From NCBI RefSeq assembly GCF_003719295.1, contig NZ_RFLW01000001.1, positions 1,568,955 to 1,632,954 on the forward strand: 64,000 nucleotides of DNA. The letters are read 5' to 3'. This document shows positions 9,015 to 17,176 of the stretch, piece after piece (position 1 is the stretch's first letter; the number at the start of each line of letters is the position of its first letter). Under the pieces are notes generated by a model. The model was not told where the DNA came from. It did no database searches and saw only the letters and a list, made by a program, of their open reading frames with translations. This DNA is from Haliea alexandrii. GTDB lineage: Bacteria; Pseudomonadota; Gammaproteobacteria; Pseudomonadales; Halieaceae. The translations under genes were made by a program, and so were the position numbers.

Positions 9015-9439
9015 GGTGCGCCGCTTTACTCGTGCTTCTACTATCTACGCTCATGGCGCAGGCGCAGGCGCCATCTGAGCCGGCGGCGATGCCGGAGGGT
9101 GACGCCGAGCGCGGTCGACTGGTGTTTGGCCAGTGCCGCACCTGCCATTACCCCGAACCGGAGGTCGGCCATAACAACGGCCCCAGCCTGTACCGTATTT
9201 TCGGCCAGGTGGCCGGCAAGCAACCCGGCTTCGACTACTATTCGGAAACCTTCCGCAATGCCGAGTTCGTGTGGACGCCACAGTTGCTCTACCTTTGGCT
9301 GGCGGATCCGTTGGCCATGTTCCCCGGCACCACGATGATGGCGCGCGGCATACCCGACCCCCAGCAGCGTGCGGATCTTGTCGCTTACCTGAAGCGCGCC
9401 TCCGTGCGCCCACCCATAGAGGAGCAGCGACAGGAATGA
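9011..9439 (+). CDS. Periplasmic class I cytochrome c
   Basis: 142 residues with a cleavable signal (hydrophobic residues 4-16, then AQAQA). The single haem motif CRTCH is at residues 42-46, followed by GPSLYRIFGQVAG, as in cytochrome c2/c550-type proteins. A methionine in the FPGTTMMARGI segment is a probable axial ligand. The start overlaps the FAD dehydrogenase stop (ATGA) and the stop overlaps the CitE-like start (ATGA). This supports an electron path from the exported flavoprotein to this cytochrome and on to the respiratory chain; that path is inference. Confidence 0.9.
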   Translation: MRCAALLVLLLSTLMAQAQAPSEPAAMPEGDAERGRLVFGQCRTCHYPEPEVGHNNGPSLYRIFGQVAGKQPGFDYYSETFRNAEFVWTPQLLYLWLADPLAMFPGTTMMARGIPDPQQRADLVAYLKRASVRPPIEEQRQE

Positions 9440-10293
9440 AAATGACCCCACGCTCGGCGCTGTATATGCCCGCATCCAATTTGCGCGCTATGGACAAGGC
9501 GCGCGGTTTGCTCGCCGATGCCATTGTATTTGACCTCGAAGACGCCGTGGCACCCGATGCCAAAAGCTCGGCGCGTGCCCAGGTGATTGCGCAACTCGCG
9601 GCCGGCGGCTACGGCGCCCGGCAGTTGGTGGTGCGCTGCAATGACCTGTCAACGCCCTGGGGCCGCGATGATCTGCAGGCGCTGGCGGCGGCGCCGGGAC
9701 TGGGCACGGTTTGCCTGCCCAAGGTGGAATCCACCGCACAAATCGAGAGCGTTCGCCGCTTGCTCGACGAATGCGGGCGCAGTGACATGGTGATCTGGGC
9801 GATGATCGAGACGCCGGCGGGTGTTGCCAACGTGGAGCAGATTGCGGCGTGCGAACGCGTGGCGGCCCTGCTGATGGGTACCACCGACCTTTGCGCGGAG
9901 CTGCGTCTGCCAGCGGACGAGGCACGCCGCGGCTTGTCCTATGCGCTGCAGCGTTGCGTGTTGGCGGCGCGGCTGGCGGGCGTGATGGTACTCGACGGTG
10001 TCTACCTGGATATCGGCAATGACGTTGGACTACAGGCGGTGTGTGAGCAGGGGCGGGCACTCGGCTTCGATGGCAAGACCCTCATTCACCCGGGCCAGAT
10101 AGACACGGCCAACGCCGTGTTCGGGCCAACGCCGGCGGCGGTAGAACACGCCCGTCGGCTACTGCAACTGTGGCAGGAAACCGCAGAGGCTGGCGCCGCC
10201 GTCGCCGTACTCGATGGCAAGCTGATTGAAGTGATGCACGTGGATGAAGCGCGTCGCGTGCTGGCAACAGCCGAGCATATTGCCCGGCTGTAA
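9436..10293 (+). CDS. HpcH/HpaI aldolase / CitE-like (beta-hydroxyacyl-CoA lyase or thioesterase)
   Basis: 285 residues, the usual size for CitE-like TIM-barrel enzymes, which cleave or hydrolyse malyl-, citramalyl- or citryl-type CoA thioesters. Visible motifs are SALYMPASN, DLEDAV (residues 33-38, metal-binding acidic residues), LVVRCND with the substrate arginine, CLPKVES, MIETPAGV, MGTTDL and GFDGKTLIHPGQ. ATG 9436 overlaps the cytochrome stop by 4 bases. A longer frame from 9271 lies inside the cytochrome gene and was rejected. It ends 19 bases from the convergent thiolase. There are no CitD or CitF subunits nearby, so citrate lyase itself is unlikely. Confidence 0.88.
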   Translation: MKMTPRSALYMPASNLRAMDKARGLLADAIVFDLEDAVAPDAKSSARAQVIAQLAAGGYGARQLVVRCNDLSTPWGRDDLQALAAAPGLGTVCLPKVESTAQIESVRRLLDECGRSDMVIWAMIETPAGVANVEQIAACERVAALLMGTTDLCAELRLPADEARRGLSYALQRCVLAARLAGVMVLDGVYLDIGNDVGLQAVCEQGRALGFDGKTLIHPGQIDTANAVFGPTPAAVEHARRLLQLWQETAEAGAAVAVLDGKLIEVMHVDEARRVLATAEHIARL

Positions 10294-10312
10294 CCGCAGC
10301 GACGCTGGCTCT

Positions 10313-11500
10313 TCAGCGCTTGATAATGACCGAGCTGCCGTGGCCGAACAGGCCCTGGTTGGCGGTAATGCCCACTTTGGCACCGTCTACCTGCCGGTCA
10401 CCACATTCGCCGCGCAGCTGCCAGGTGAGCTCACACACCTGGGCCAGTGCCTGGGCGGGTACCGCCTCACCGAAACAGGCCAGGCCGCCGGAGGGGTTCA
10501 CCGGTATCTTGCCACCCACGGCGGTGTCGCCACGGCGCAGCAGTTGTGCGGCTTCACCGCGCGGCGCCAATTGCAGGTCTTCAATCCAGTCCAGCTCCAG
10601 TGCCGTTGACAGGTCGTAGACTTCTGCAACATCAACGTCCTCGGGGCCGATACCGGCTTCTTCGTAGGCTTTCACCGGCAGCGCTGCACGGAAGCTGTGG
10701 GCGTCGATGCCTGCAGCCGCTGCGGAGTCGGTCGCGATATCCGGCATTTCCACCACCGCGCTGGCAAAGCTCGGCGTGACAGTGGAAATGGCCGCAATGC
10801 GCGGCGCGTCGGCTTTGCCAATACGGCGCGCGTAGTCGGCGCTGCATATGATCAGTGCGGCGCCGCCATCGCTGGTGGCGCAGATGTCCATCAGGCGCAA
10901 CGGGTCCGCCACCATGGCAGAAGCCGCGACATCTTCCGCCGTAAAGCACTTGCGGTAGCGGGCGCGCGGATTCTTGCTGCCGATGAGCGAGTTCTTCACC
11001 TTGACTGCCGCGAAATCTTCCAGCGTGTCGCCGTAGAGGTCCATGCGGCGTCGCGCGTACAGGGCGAAATAGGTTGGATTGGTGATGCCGAGGTAAAAGC
11101 GCACCCAGTCCGGATCTTCTGGCCGGTAGCCACCGGCGGGGGCGAGGAAACCCTTGGGCGTAGTGTCCGCGCCGATCACCAGGGCGACATCACAGGCGCC
11201 TGCGAGAATCTTGTTGCGCGCGGCGGCCAGCGCCTGCGAGCCGGACGCACAGGCGGCGTAGGAGGTATTCACCTCGCAGCCCTGCCAGCCTAATGCCTGG
11301 GCGAAGGTGGCACCTGCGACATAGCCCGGATAACCGCAGCGTACTGTGGCACCGCCGGAAACGAAGCCTACGTCCTGCCAGGGGATGCCGGCATCCGCCA
11401 GCGCCTCGCGGGCGGCGGCGACGCCGTACTCAACGAAGTTGTGTCCCCACTTGCCCCAGGGGTGCATGCCGGCACCAATTATGGCGATATCATTGCTCAT
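10313..11500 (-). CDS. Thiolase-superfamily protein (SCP-x/lipid-transfer type), possible side-chain aldolase
   Basis: 395 residues. The thiolase fold is clear: AIIGAG start, the nucleophile-like cysteine in YAACASGSQA (Cys84), DICATSDGGAA, NPSGGLACFGEAVPAQA and a C-terminal FGHGSS. The usual EVHDC segment reads EVYDLST here (Tyr295), as in thiolase-like lipid-transfer proteins such as the steroid side-chain aldolase Ltp2. Such proteins work with a DUF35 partner, and one is encoded directly upstream (TGATG overlap at 11500). ATG 11500 is chosen because the longer frame runs into that partner. Both thiolytic and retro-aldol activity remain possible. Confidence 0.85.
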   Translation of the reverse strand: MSNDIAIIGAGMHPWGKWGHNFVEYGVAAAREALADAGIPWQDVGFVSGGATVRCGYPGYVAGATFAQALGWQGCEVNTSYAACASGSQALAAARNKILAGACDVALVIGADTTPKGFLAPAGGYRPEDPDWVRFYLGITNPTYFALYARRRMDLYGDTLEDFAAVKVKNSLIGSKNPRARYRKCFTAEDVAASAMVADPLRLMDICATSDGGAALIICSADYARRIGKADAPRIAAISTVTPSFASAVVEMPDIATDSAAAAGIDAHSFRAALPVKAYEEAGIGPEDVDVAEVYDLSTALELDWIEDLQLAPRGEAAQLLRRGDTAVGGKIPVNPSGGLACFGEAVPAQALAQVCELTWQLRGECGDRQVDGAKVGITANQGLFGHGSSVIIKR

Positions 11501-11955
11501 CAGTGCTGCTCCCCCTGTTCTGCCAGCGGCCGCCATTTCCAGGTCATCTTGATGTCATCATCGGTTTCATGCAGCGGCTCGAGCACCAGTTCCATTGCCA
11601 TACCCACCTTGAGATCGCCGACGTTGACGCCGGTGACAACCTGGCCCAGCACCGTCATCTGCTCATCCTCGAGCGTGACAGCGGCGATGGTATAGGGCTC
11701 GAAGGGTTCAGCGGCCACAAAAGGCGCCGGCGGCTTGTAGCAGGCGTTGGTGTAGCTCCACACCCGGCCCGTCCTGCTCAGCTCCACTTCACGAAACTCG
11801 GTGCTGTCGCAGCCCGGGTTCTTGCAGTAGCGCTGCTGTTTGGGGAAAAAATAGGTGCTGCAGGCACAGCACTGCGTGCCTATAAGCCGGGGCTTGTCAT
11901 CCATCGTGAACCAGCCTTCAATGGCCGGTGCCAGGGGTTTCTCATTCATGGGCAT
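11500..11955 (-). CDS. DUF35 OB-fold/zinc-ribbon protein (acyl-CoA associated, ChsH2-like)
   Basis: 151 residues. The N-terminal zinc ribbon has cysteines at about 29, 32, 44 and 49 (CCAC and CKNPGC). It is followed by an OB-fold with GRVWSYT, PYTIAAVTLE and a VGMAMELV strand. DUF35 proteins form obligate complexes with SCP-x-type thiolases or with MaoC-like hydratases, where they bind the CoA moiety. The overlap with the thiolase start codon supports a stoichiometric complex. Two ATGs (11955 and 11949) are possible starts. Confidence 0.88.
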   Translation of the reverse strand: MPMNEKPLAPAIEGWFTMDDKPRLIGTQCCACSTYFFPKQQRYCKNPGCDSTEFREVELSRTGRVWSYTNACYKPPAPFVAAEPFEPYTIAAVTLEDEQMTVLGQVVTGVNVGDLKVGMAMELVLEPLHETDDDIKMTWKWRPLAEQGEQH

Positions 11956-12165
11956 ACTCCGCCGAATCGCGGCCTGCAGGGTACTACCCGGCGCCTGTTG
12001 CAGGCAACCGGGCGGCCGGGGTAGGGGGCTTCACCCTCAGGTTGCTCTCCCCCGGTTCAGTAAGTTGTGCCTTGGGGCAAAGCATTGCGTGACCCTGAGC
12101 AAACAAGGCGCAGCACGCGCGACAATAGCGCACCTATCAAACAACCAGAACCAGGGAGTACCAGC

Positions 12166-12930
12166 ATGAAAAAACGCTATGCCATGACCGGCGGCGCCAC
12201 AGGTATCGGTGCTGCGCTGCGTGAGCAGCTGTGTGCGGCGGGTCACGAAGTGATTTCGATCGACATCAAGGAGGGCGACATCATTGCCGACCTGTCCACG
12301 CAGGAGGGCCGTGATACTGCGCTGGCCGCTTTGCGTGAGCGCGCGGCTGACGGCCTGGACGGGTTTATTCCCTGCGCCGGTCTGCCGCCGGTAGCACCGC
12401 CGCGCATCATTGCTGCCGTGAATTATTTCGCGGCCGTTGCCATGGCCACGGGCGTGCAGGATCTGGTGGGCAAGCGGCGCGGTACAGTGCTGCTGGTGAG
12501 CTCCAACTCTGCCCCCATGACCGAGACCTCACACCCGTTGGCCCAGGCATTCCTGGCCGGGGATGAGCCGGCAGCGCTGGACGTAGCGCAGGCGGAAGCG
12601 GGCCAGACGGTGTACTCTGCCTCCAAGCACGCGCTGACGGTGTGGATGCGGCGCAATGTGGTGGCGTGGGCCAAAACCGGCGTACGCCTGAACGCCGTTG
12701 CCCCCGGTATTACCGATACCCCCCTGACGCAGCAGGTGTTTGCCGATCAAGAGCTGGGGAGCGTGATGCGTGATTTCAGCGCCATGGTGCCCTGGGGCCA
12801 AACCGCGCAGCCGGCGCAAATCGCCAATGTGATGCGCTTTATGCTCAGCGAAGAGGCGGATTTCGTCTGCGGCTCCGTGTTCTTTGTCGATGGTGGCTCG
12901 GACGCCATGCTGCGCAGCGATCAGTTCTGA
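12166..12930 (+). CDS. SDR oxidoreductase resembling 3-alpha-hydroxysteroid dehydrogenase/carbonyl reductase (HsdA-like)
   Basis: 254 residues, classical SDR size. The NAD-binding glycine motif is TGGATGIG and the catalytic tetrad includes Ser in LLVSSNS and YSASK. The NNAG motif is replaced by PCAG. Stretches such as IIADLSTQEGR, the CAGL variant, AVNYF, VRLNAVAPG, and a C-terminal DGGSDAMLRSDQF strongly recall the Comamonas 3-alpha-hydroxysteroid dehydrogenase family, from memory of that sequence. A GGGAG site precedes ATG 12166; an upstream frame extension to 12067 was rejected. It is divergent from the DUF35/thiolase pair and overlaps the next gene's 3' end by 10 bases. Confidence 0.82.
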   Translation: MKKRYAMTGGATGIGAALREQLCAAGHEVISIDIKEGDIIADLSTQEGRDTALAALRERAADGLDGFIPCAGLPPVAPPRIIAAVNYFAAVAMATGVQDLVGKRRGTVLLVSSNSAPMTETSHPLAQAFLAGDEPAALDVAQAEAGQTVYSASKHALTVWMRRNVVAWAKTGVRLNAVAPGITDTPLTQQVFADQELGSVMRDFSAMVPWGQTAQPAQIANVMRFMLSEEADFVCGSVFFVDGGSDAMLRSDQF

Positions 12931-13529
12931 TCGCGCGCAGCCCCTTCCATCTGTGTGCGAATCACGCCGGCTATTTCGTCGCTGAGGCGCTGCAGTAGTT
13001 CGCTGTAGGCCGCTGCGGTGTCGGCGGCCTGCCAGTCGGGCCCTGCGAGCGACGTCACCAGGCGGCTGATGCGCTGAGTGACCTCGCTGTCTGGCCCCTC
13101 GCCGCGGCGGGTCACTCGCCACTCCGCCACCAGCTCAGCCTCGTTGCCTCCGGCGTTCAAACCCAACAGCCATACCTGCACGGCGTACTCGGGAATATCA
13201 TTGCGCGCCCACGGGTGCGGGCGAATGTTCTGCGTGCCCAGCGCTGCGGACAGGTTGAGTCCCAACACGCGCTGGATACCATCTTCCAGCGGTTCGGCCC
13301 AGCGTTCGTAGCGGGCAACATGCAACCGGTTGCCGTCTTCGCTGTAGACCATGCCAGTGCGGTTCAGATACTCCGGTATGGTGATCGGCCCCACGCCCAG
13401 CGAGGGCGCCTGGCCCGACGCCGGTGCCTCAGCCTTGCTGTTGAGCAGGTAATACTGGTGCTGCGGGGAACTGCCACAGGCCACCAGGAAGAGGGTAGCG
13501 GCGATGCCGAAGAGCTTTATCGGGGTCAT
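12921..13529 (-). CDS. PqiC/YmbA-type ABC transport auxiliary lipoprotein (DUF330)
   Basis: 202 residues with a lipoprotein signal ending in the lipobox LVACGS (Cys18). The family features are the YYLLNSK strand, GVGPITIPEYLNRTGMV, RYERWAEPLEDGIQRVL and long C-terminal helices. PqiC proteins are outer-membrane lipoproteins that work with MCE tunnel proteins in phospholipid transport between the membranes. It is the last gene of a four-gene operon and its start overlaps the MCE gene by 4 bases. The 3' end overlaps the convergent SDR by 10 bases. Confidence 0.88.
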   Translation of the reverse strand: MTPIKLFGIAATLFLVACGSSPQHQYYLLNSKAEAPASGQAPSLGVGPITIPEYLNRTGMVYSEDGNRLHVARYERWAEPLEDGIQRVLGLNLSAALGTQNIRPHPWARNDIPEYAVQVWLLGLNAGGNEAELVAEWRVTRRGEGPDSEVTQRISRLVTSLAGPDWQAADTAAAYSELLQRLSDEIAGVIRTQMEGAARDQN

Positions 13530-14497
13530 TGGCTGTTCTCGCTTTTGCCTCGGAGCAGTGACTCGGGTTGCTCCTCCAGTGTTTTTGCCAACATCTGCAG
13601 AGCCCTGCCGGCCAGCGCAAGTTCGCGCAATGCTTCGTTGAGGCGATAGGTGGTGGCGGAGTCGGCGGATACCAGCCCGTCGATTTCTCCCATGGTGCCC
13701 TCGAAACGCTCCGTTGCGCTGCGCAGCACGTTCATATTGTCTTCCAGCAGCGAAGTTAGCTTGGGTAGCGCATTCTTGGCTTCGCTCACCAGCGCATTGG
13801 AATTGTCCAGCACGCGGTCGATGCCGGGGCCGGCAGTGGACAGTGTGCTTTCCACTTGCGCTGTGAGCGAGCGGAGGCTCGCCAGTGTTTGCCCGATATC
13901 GGCCGGCAATTGCTGGAAAGGAGCCTGTTGCACAAAGGCGTTTACGTTGGTCGCGATGCTCTGCAGGTCTGCCGCCATCTGGGCAATATCCAATCCCTCG
14001 ATCTGGCTCACAATCCGCTCCAGTTCGGTCGGTATCGTCGGAATCTGCGTGTATTCCGTGTCGATGGCGGGGAGTGCCACGGGCGTTGCCGGGTGGAAAT
14101 CGAGCTGCACATAGAGCAGACCGGTGAGCAGGCTTTGCAGGTTCAGCTGGGCGCGCAGGCCGCGCCCGATGAGGTCGTCGATCAGTGCCACGGAGGGCTG
14201 CTCGGTCATCTGTATGCTTTCGCCCGACAGGTCGGCCTCTACCTGCATGATTAACTTGGCCGTGTTGCTGTCCAGCAGCAGGTTGATGCCGGTCACCTGT
14301 CCGATTTCAACGCCGCGCAAGGTGACCGGGGCCCCCACGCTCAATCCCTTGACGGAACTGTCGAAGACCATCACTACACGGGTGCGATCACTGCCGAGGC
14401 CTGAACCCAGTACGAACAACAGGGTCGCCAGGACGATAAGCAAAGCGCCGATGATAAAGCCGCCAATGGCGACACTGTGTGCTCTTTCGTCGGACAT
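13526..14497 (-). CDS. MCE-domain periplasmic protein (MlaD/PqiB-like)
   Basis: 323 residues. One membrane anchor (about 8-30) is followed by a single MCE domain (about 38-115, with SVKGLSVGAPVTLRGVEIGQV). The long C-terminal helical region (AQMAADLQSIATNVNAF and similar) resembles the helical needle of single-MCE proteins. MCE domains form hexameric hydrophobic tunnels for lipids. At 323 residues it is longer than E. coli MlaD (183). The start abuts the ATPase stop at 14497. Confidence 0.92.
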   Translation of the reverse strand: MSDERAHSVAIGGFIIGALLIVLATLLFVLGSGLGSDRTRVVMVFDSSVKGLSVGAPVTLRGVEIGQVTGINLLLDSNTAKLIMQVEADLSGESIQMTEQPSVALIDDLIGRGLRAQLNLQSLLTGLLYVQLDFHPATPVALPAIDTEYTQIPTIPTELERIVSQIEGLDIAQMAADLQSIATNVNAFVQQAPFQQLPADIGQTLASLRSLTAQVESTLSTAGPGIDRVLDNSNALVSEAKNALPKLTSLLEDNMNVLRSATERFEGTMGEIDGLVSADSATTYRLNEALRELALAGRALQMLAKTLEEQPESLLRGKSENSQ

Positions 14498-15273
14498 TAT
14501 TCGGCCTCTCCCGCGGCGGCGCTGCGTGTCAGGAATTGTCGCACCACGGCCTCCTCGCTCTGTTCACGTAGCTGTTTTGGATCACCATAGCCGATCATCG
14601 TGCGTGTGCTGGCATCAAGATAAACACTGTTGTTGGCGATGGCGAAAATACTCGGCAATTCGTGGGTGACCATCACCACAGTGGCGCCAATCGATTCGGT
14701 CAGTTGCAGGATCAGGTCATCCAGCAGCCGCGAACTGATCGGGTCCAGCCCCGCCGAAGGCTCGTCGAAGAACAGGATCTGGGGGTCCAGTGCGATCGCG
14801 CGCGCCAGGGCCGCCCGTTTGTTCATGCCGCCGCTGATTTCCGCGGGGTAGTAGCTTTCAAAGCCACCCAGGCCGACCAGTGACAACTTGTAGCGTACCA
14901 CGTCCTTGATCTGCGTCGCCGTGTAGTCGGTATAGAGCTGCAGCGGCAAGCCCACGTTTTGTTCCAGTGTCATGGCGCCGAACAGGCCCCCCGACTGGTA
15001 GGTGATGCCCCAGCTGCGGCGCATGACATCGCGCGCGCTTGCACTGGCACGCGTGAAGCTGGTGCCGGAAAACAGGATTTCGCCCGCCGCCGGCTCAAGT
15101 AGCCCCAGCATGTGTTTCAGCAGCGTGCTCTTGCCACAGCCGCTGCCGCCCATGATCACAAAGATATCGCCGCGGTAGACCGGGAAGCTGAGTTCGCGCT
15201 GAATGACATTGCTGCCAAACGCCATGGTGAGATCGCGTACCTCGATATGCACTTCGCGCTCGGCGGCCGCCAT
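14497..15273 (-). CDS. ABC transporter ATPase, MlaF-like
   Basis: 258 residues. The Walker A motif is GGSGCGKST, the ABC signature SGGMNKRAALARA and the Walker B with catalytic glutamate ILFFDEPSAGLDP. The signature variant SGGM(N/A)KR is typical of the Mla/MCE-linked ATPases. It energises lipid movement by the adjacent permease. The 5' end shares one base with the permease stop (15273). Confidence 0.93.
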   Translation of the reverse strand: MAAAEREVHIEVRDLTMAFGSNVIQRELSFPVYRGDIFVIMGGSGCGKSTLLKHMLGLLEPAAGEILFSGTSFTRASASARDVMRRSWGITYQSGGLFGAMTLEQNVGLPLQLYTDYTATQIKDVVRYKLSLVGLGGFESYYPAEISGGMNKRAALARAIALDPQILFFDEPSAGLDPISSRLLDDLILQLTESIGATVVMVTHELPSIFAIANNSVYLDASTRTMIGYGDPKQLREQSEEAVVRQFLTRSAAAGEAE

Positions 15274-16439
15274 CAGATACCCAGGTGCTGGAACAGGATG
15301 TTGATGGAGGCGTCAGCGACAATCAGGTAGACGAGCGCCGTGACCACGGCTTCTGTTGCCGCCCTGCCAACTCCGGCGGAATTGCGCCCTGACTGGATGC
15401 CGGAACGGCATCCGGCAATGGCGATCAGCACGGCGAAGACCACACTTTTCAGCAGGCCTACACCGATGTGAGCGAGGCTCACGGCGAGTCCGGCCTGGCT
15501 GGTGTATTGCAGCATGGAAATTCCCATGCCGCCGGCCACGATGCCACCGCCGACGATGCCCAGCAGGTTGGCGTAGATGGTCAGCAATGGCATGGTAACC
15601 AGCAGCGCCAGTACTCGCGGCACCACCAGGAATTCGATCGGCGAGACGCCCAGCGTGCGCACGGCATCGATCTCCTCGTTGGCCTGCATGGTGCCCAGCT
15701 GGGCCGCATAGGCGGCGCCGGTGCGTCCGGCCATGACGATGGCAGTCATCAGCGGGCCCATTTCGCGCAGCAGGCCGATGGTGACCAGGTCGGCCACGTA
15801 AATGCCGGCGCCGAATTGCTGCAGTTGCACCGCGCCCAGATAACCGAGAATCATGCCCACTAGCACGCTGGTCAGGCTGATGATGGCAAAGGCATCGGGA
15901 CCGGATTGGTAACAGAAGGTGCGGAAATCCGCGAAACGGGTATTGGCCTTGCCCGCTATGAGCGCGCCGAGCGCTATGCAGATGTCACCGAAGAAAGCCA
16001 GTGACTCGCGCAGATCATCCAGTAACTCACGCAAGGCTTTCGATGGGCTGCGCAGCTGCCACCAGGGCAGAGAGGCCGCCTCTTTGCGGTTGTGGGCCGG
16101 CACGGAGGTCGCGATTGACAGCAAGCGCCTTGCGTTCTCGGGTAATGCCTCGGTATTCAGCGTGATGCCGCGCTCCGTACAGTAGCTTGCACATCGCAGG
16201 AGAAAGGACATCAGTAACGTGTTCCAGTCGCCCAGTTCAGTGCAGTCGAGACGCAGCTCGTCGGCGTCTACAGCAGCGAGCTGTGCCCTGAGCTGTGGAA
16301 AGGCGGGAACCACATCGGCGTCTACCCAGCTGCCGTAGAGACTGAGGGTGGCAGATGTCGGTGAGCTGTCGGTGTGCAACTCGAAGCCGGCGGGCGGCTG
16401 GTTCATACCCGGGGGCATCCTGCTGGAACGGCAGTCCAT
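15273..16439 (-). CDS. MlaE-type ABC permease with N-terminal STAS domain
   Basis: 388 residues if started at ATG 16439; ATGs at 16418 and 16406 are alternatives with no clear ribosome binding site preference. Residues about 20-110 look like a STAS domain (DCTELGDWNTLLMSFLLRC), equivalent to MlaB fused to the permease. The rest is the MlaE permease with the family signature EMGPLMTAIVMAGRTGAA and EEIDAVRTLGVSPIEFL. It is the first gene of the operon STAS-permease, ATPase, MCE protein, PqiC lipoprotein. No MlaC or MlaA gene is adjacent. Confidence 0.92.
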   Translation of the reverse strand: MDCRSSRMPPGMNQPPAGFELHTDSSPTSATLSLYGSWVDADVVPAFPQLRAQLAAVDADELRLDCTELGDWNTLLMSFLLRCASYCTERGITLNTEALPENARRLLSIATSVPAHNRKEAASLPWWQLRSPSKALRELLDDLRESLAFFGDICIALGALIAGKANTRFADFRTFCYQSGPDAFAIISLTSVLVGMILGYLGAVQLQQFGAGIYVADLVTIGLLREMGPLMTAIVMAGRTGAAYAAQLGTMQANEEIDAVRTLGVSPIEFLVVPRVLALLVTMPLLTIYANLLGIVGGGIVAGGMGISMLQYTSQAGLAVSLAHIGVGLLKSVVFAVLIAIAGCRSGIQSGRNSAGVGRAATEAVVTALVYLIVADASINILFQHLGI

Positions 16440-16485
16440 GCTAAACCCAATCCCCTGCTATGGCCAGCCAGCCGCGGCGGGCACT

Positions 16486-17010
16486 TCACTGGAAAGGCAG
16501 CTTGGGCCGCGCCTGTTCAACCACGGTCTTGGCATCTGCGTAAATGGCCGCCACCGGTTTCTCGTTACCCACCTGCTGGCGGCGTGAGATCATGGTCACC
16601 GGAAACAGGTAGGTGTCGGTCTGGGCATCGTGCAGGGCCCGACTGCGCCCGCTGTCGTCGTCGTACATGACCCAGTCCAGCCCCAGTTCACTGGCCAGCA
16701 GGTCGCCCAGCACAACACCCATGGCCTGCAGCGTGCTAACGTCCTCGGCCCTGACGATGCCGCGGTCAAGCAGTCGCTGCAGCAGGCGGACGTCGCGGTC
16801 CGGATCGCCGCTGATGGCTTGCCCGAGCGCGCGCCGGGCGAGCTCGTCGATGCTGGCGCGCTGCTGCGCCATGAATGAGAGGGTGAGCTTGGACGGTGGG
16901 CTGACCGTGACCGGCTGCTGGGCGCTGGCTGGCAGTGCCATTCCTGCCAGTGCGGCTGGCAGCAGGAGGATCGCGGTGAGAAACCACTGGGCGGGGCTGG
17001 AAGGTCTCAT
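16486..17010 (-). CDS. DUF3806 family exported protein
   Basis: 174 residues with an N-terminal signal peptide ending near LPASAQQ. The remainder matches my recollection of DUF3806: a helical segment (RASIDELARRALG), LQAMGVVLGDLLASELGLDW and a LFPVTMIS strand. Function unknown. The ATG at 17010 has GGAG eight bases upstream; the longer frame to 17307 crosses into dapA and is rejected. It is divergent from dapA and lies 46 bases after the lipid-transport operon start on the same strand. Confidence 0.75.
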   Translation of the reverse strand: MRPSSPAQWFLTAILLLPAALAGMALPASAQQPVTVSPPSKLTLSFMAQQRASIDELARRALGQAISGDPDRDVRLLQRLLDRGIVRAEDVSTLQAMGVVLGDLLASELGLDWVMYDDDSGRSRALHDAQTDTYLFPVTMISRRQQVGNEKPVAAIYADAKTVVEQARPKLPFQ

Positions 17011-17080
17011 GGTATACTCCGTGGCTCGTTTTGGCGCAGAATCGTGCGGCGCGCCCGCGATGCATTTTAGCGTATCGCGG

Positions 17081-17108
17081 TTGTCTTCGTGTTGCATGCA
17101 TGGATAAT
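17081..17108 (+). promoter_or_regulatory. Candidate sigma-70 promoter for dapA
   Basis: TTGTCT (17081-17086) and GATAAT (17103-17108) are separated by 16 bases, with 4 of 6 and 5 of 6 matches. The predicted start near 17115 gives a leader of about 60 bases before the dapA ATG. Confidence 0.5.
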
Positions 17109-17176
17109 TGCGCTCTTCTTTATTCCGGCGTTCAGCGGCAGTGTCCGGCGCCCGGCACATTTCTGGAGATGTTCCC

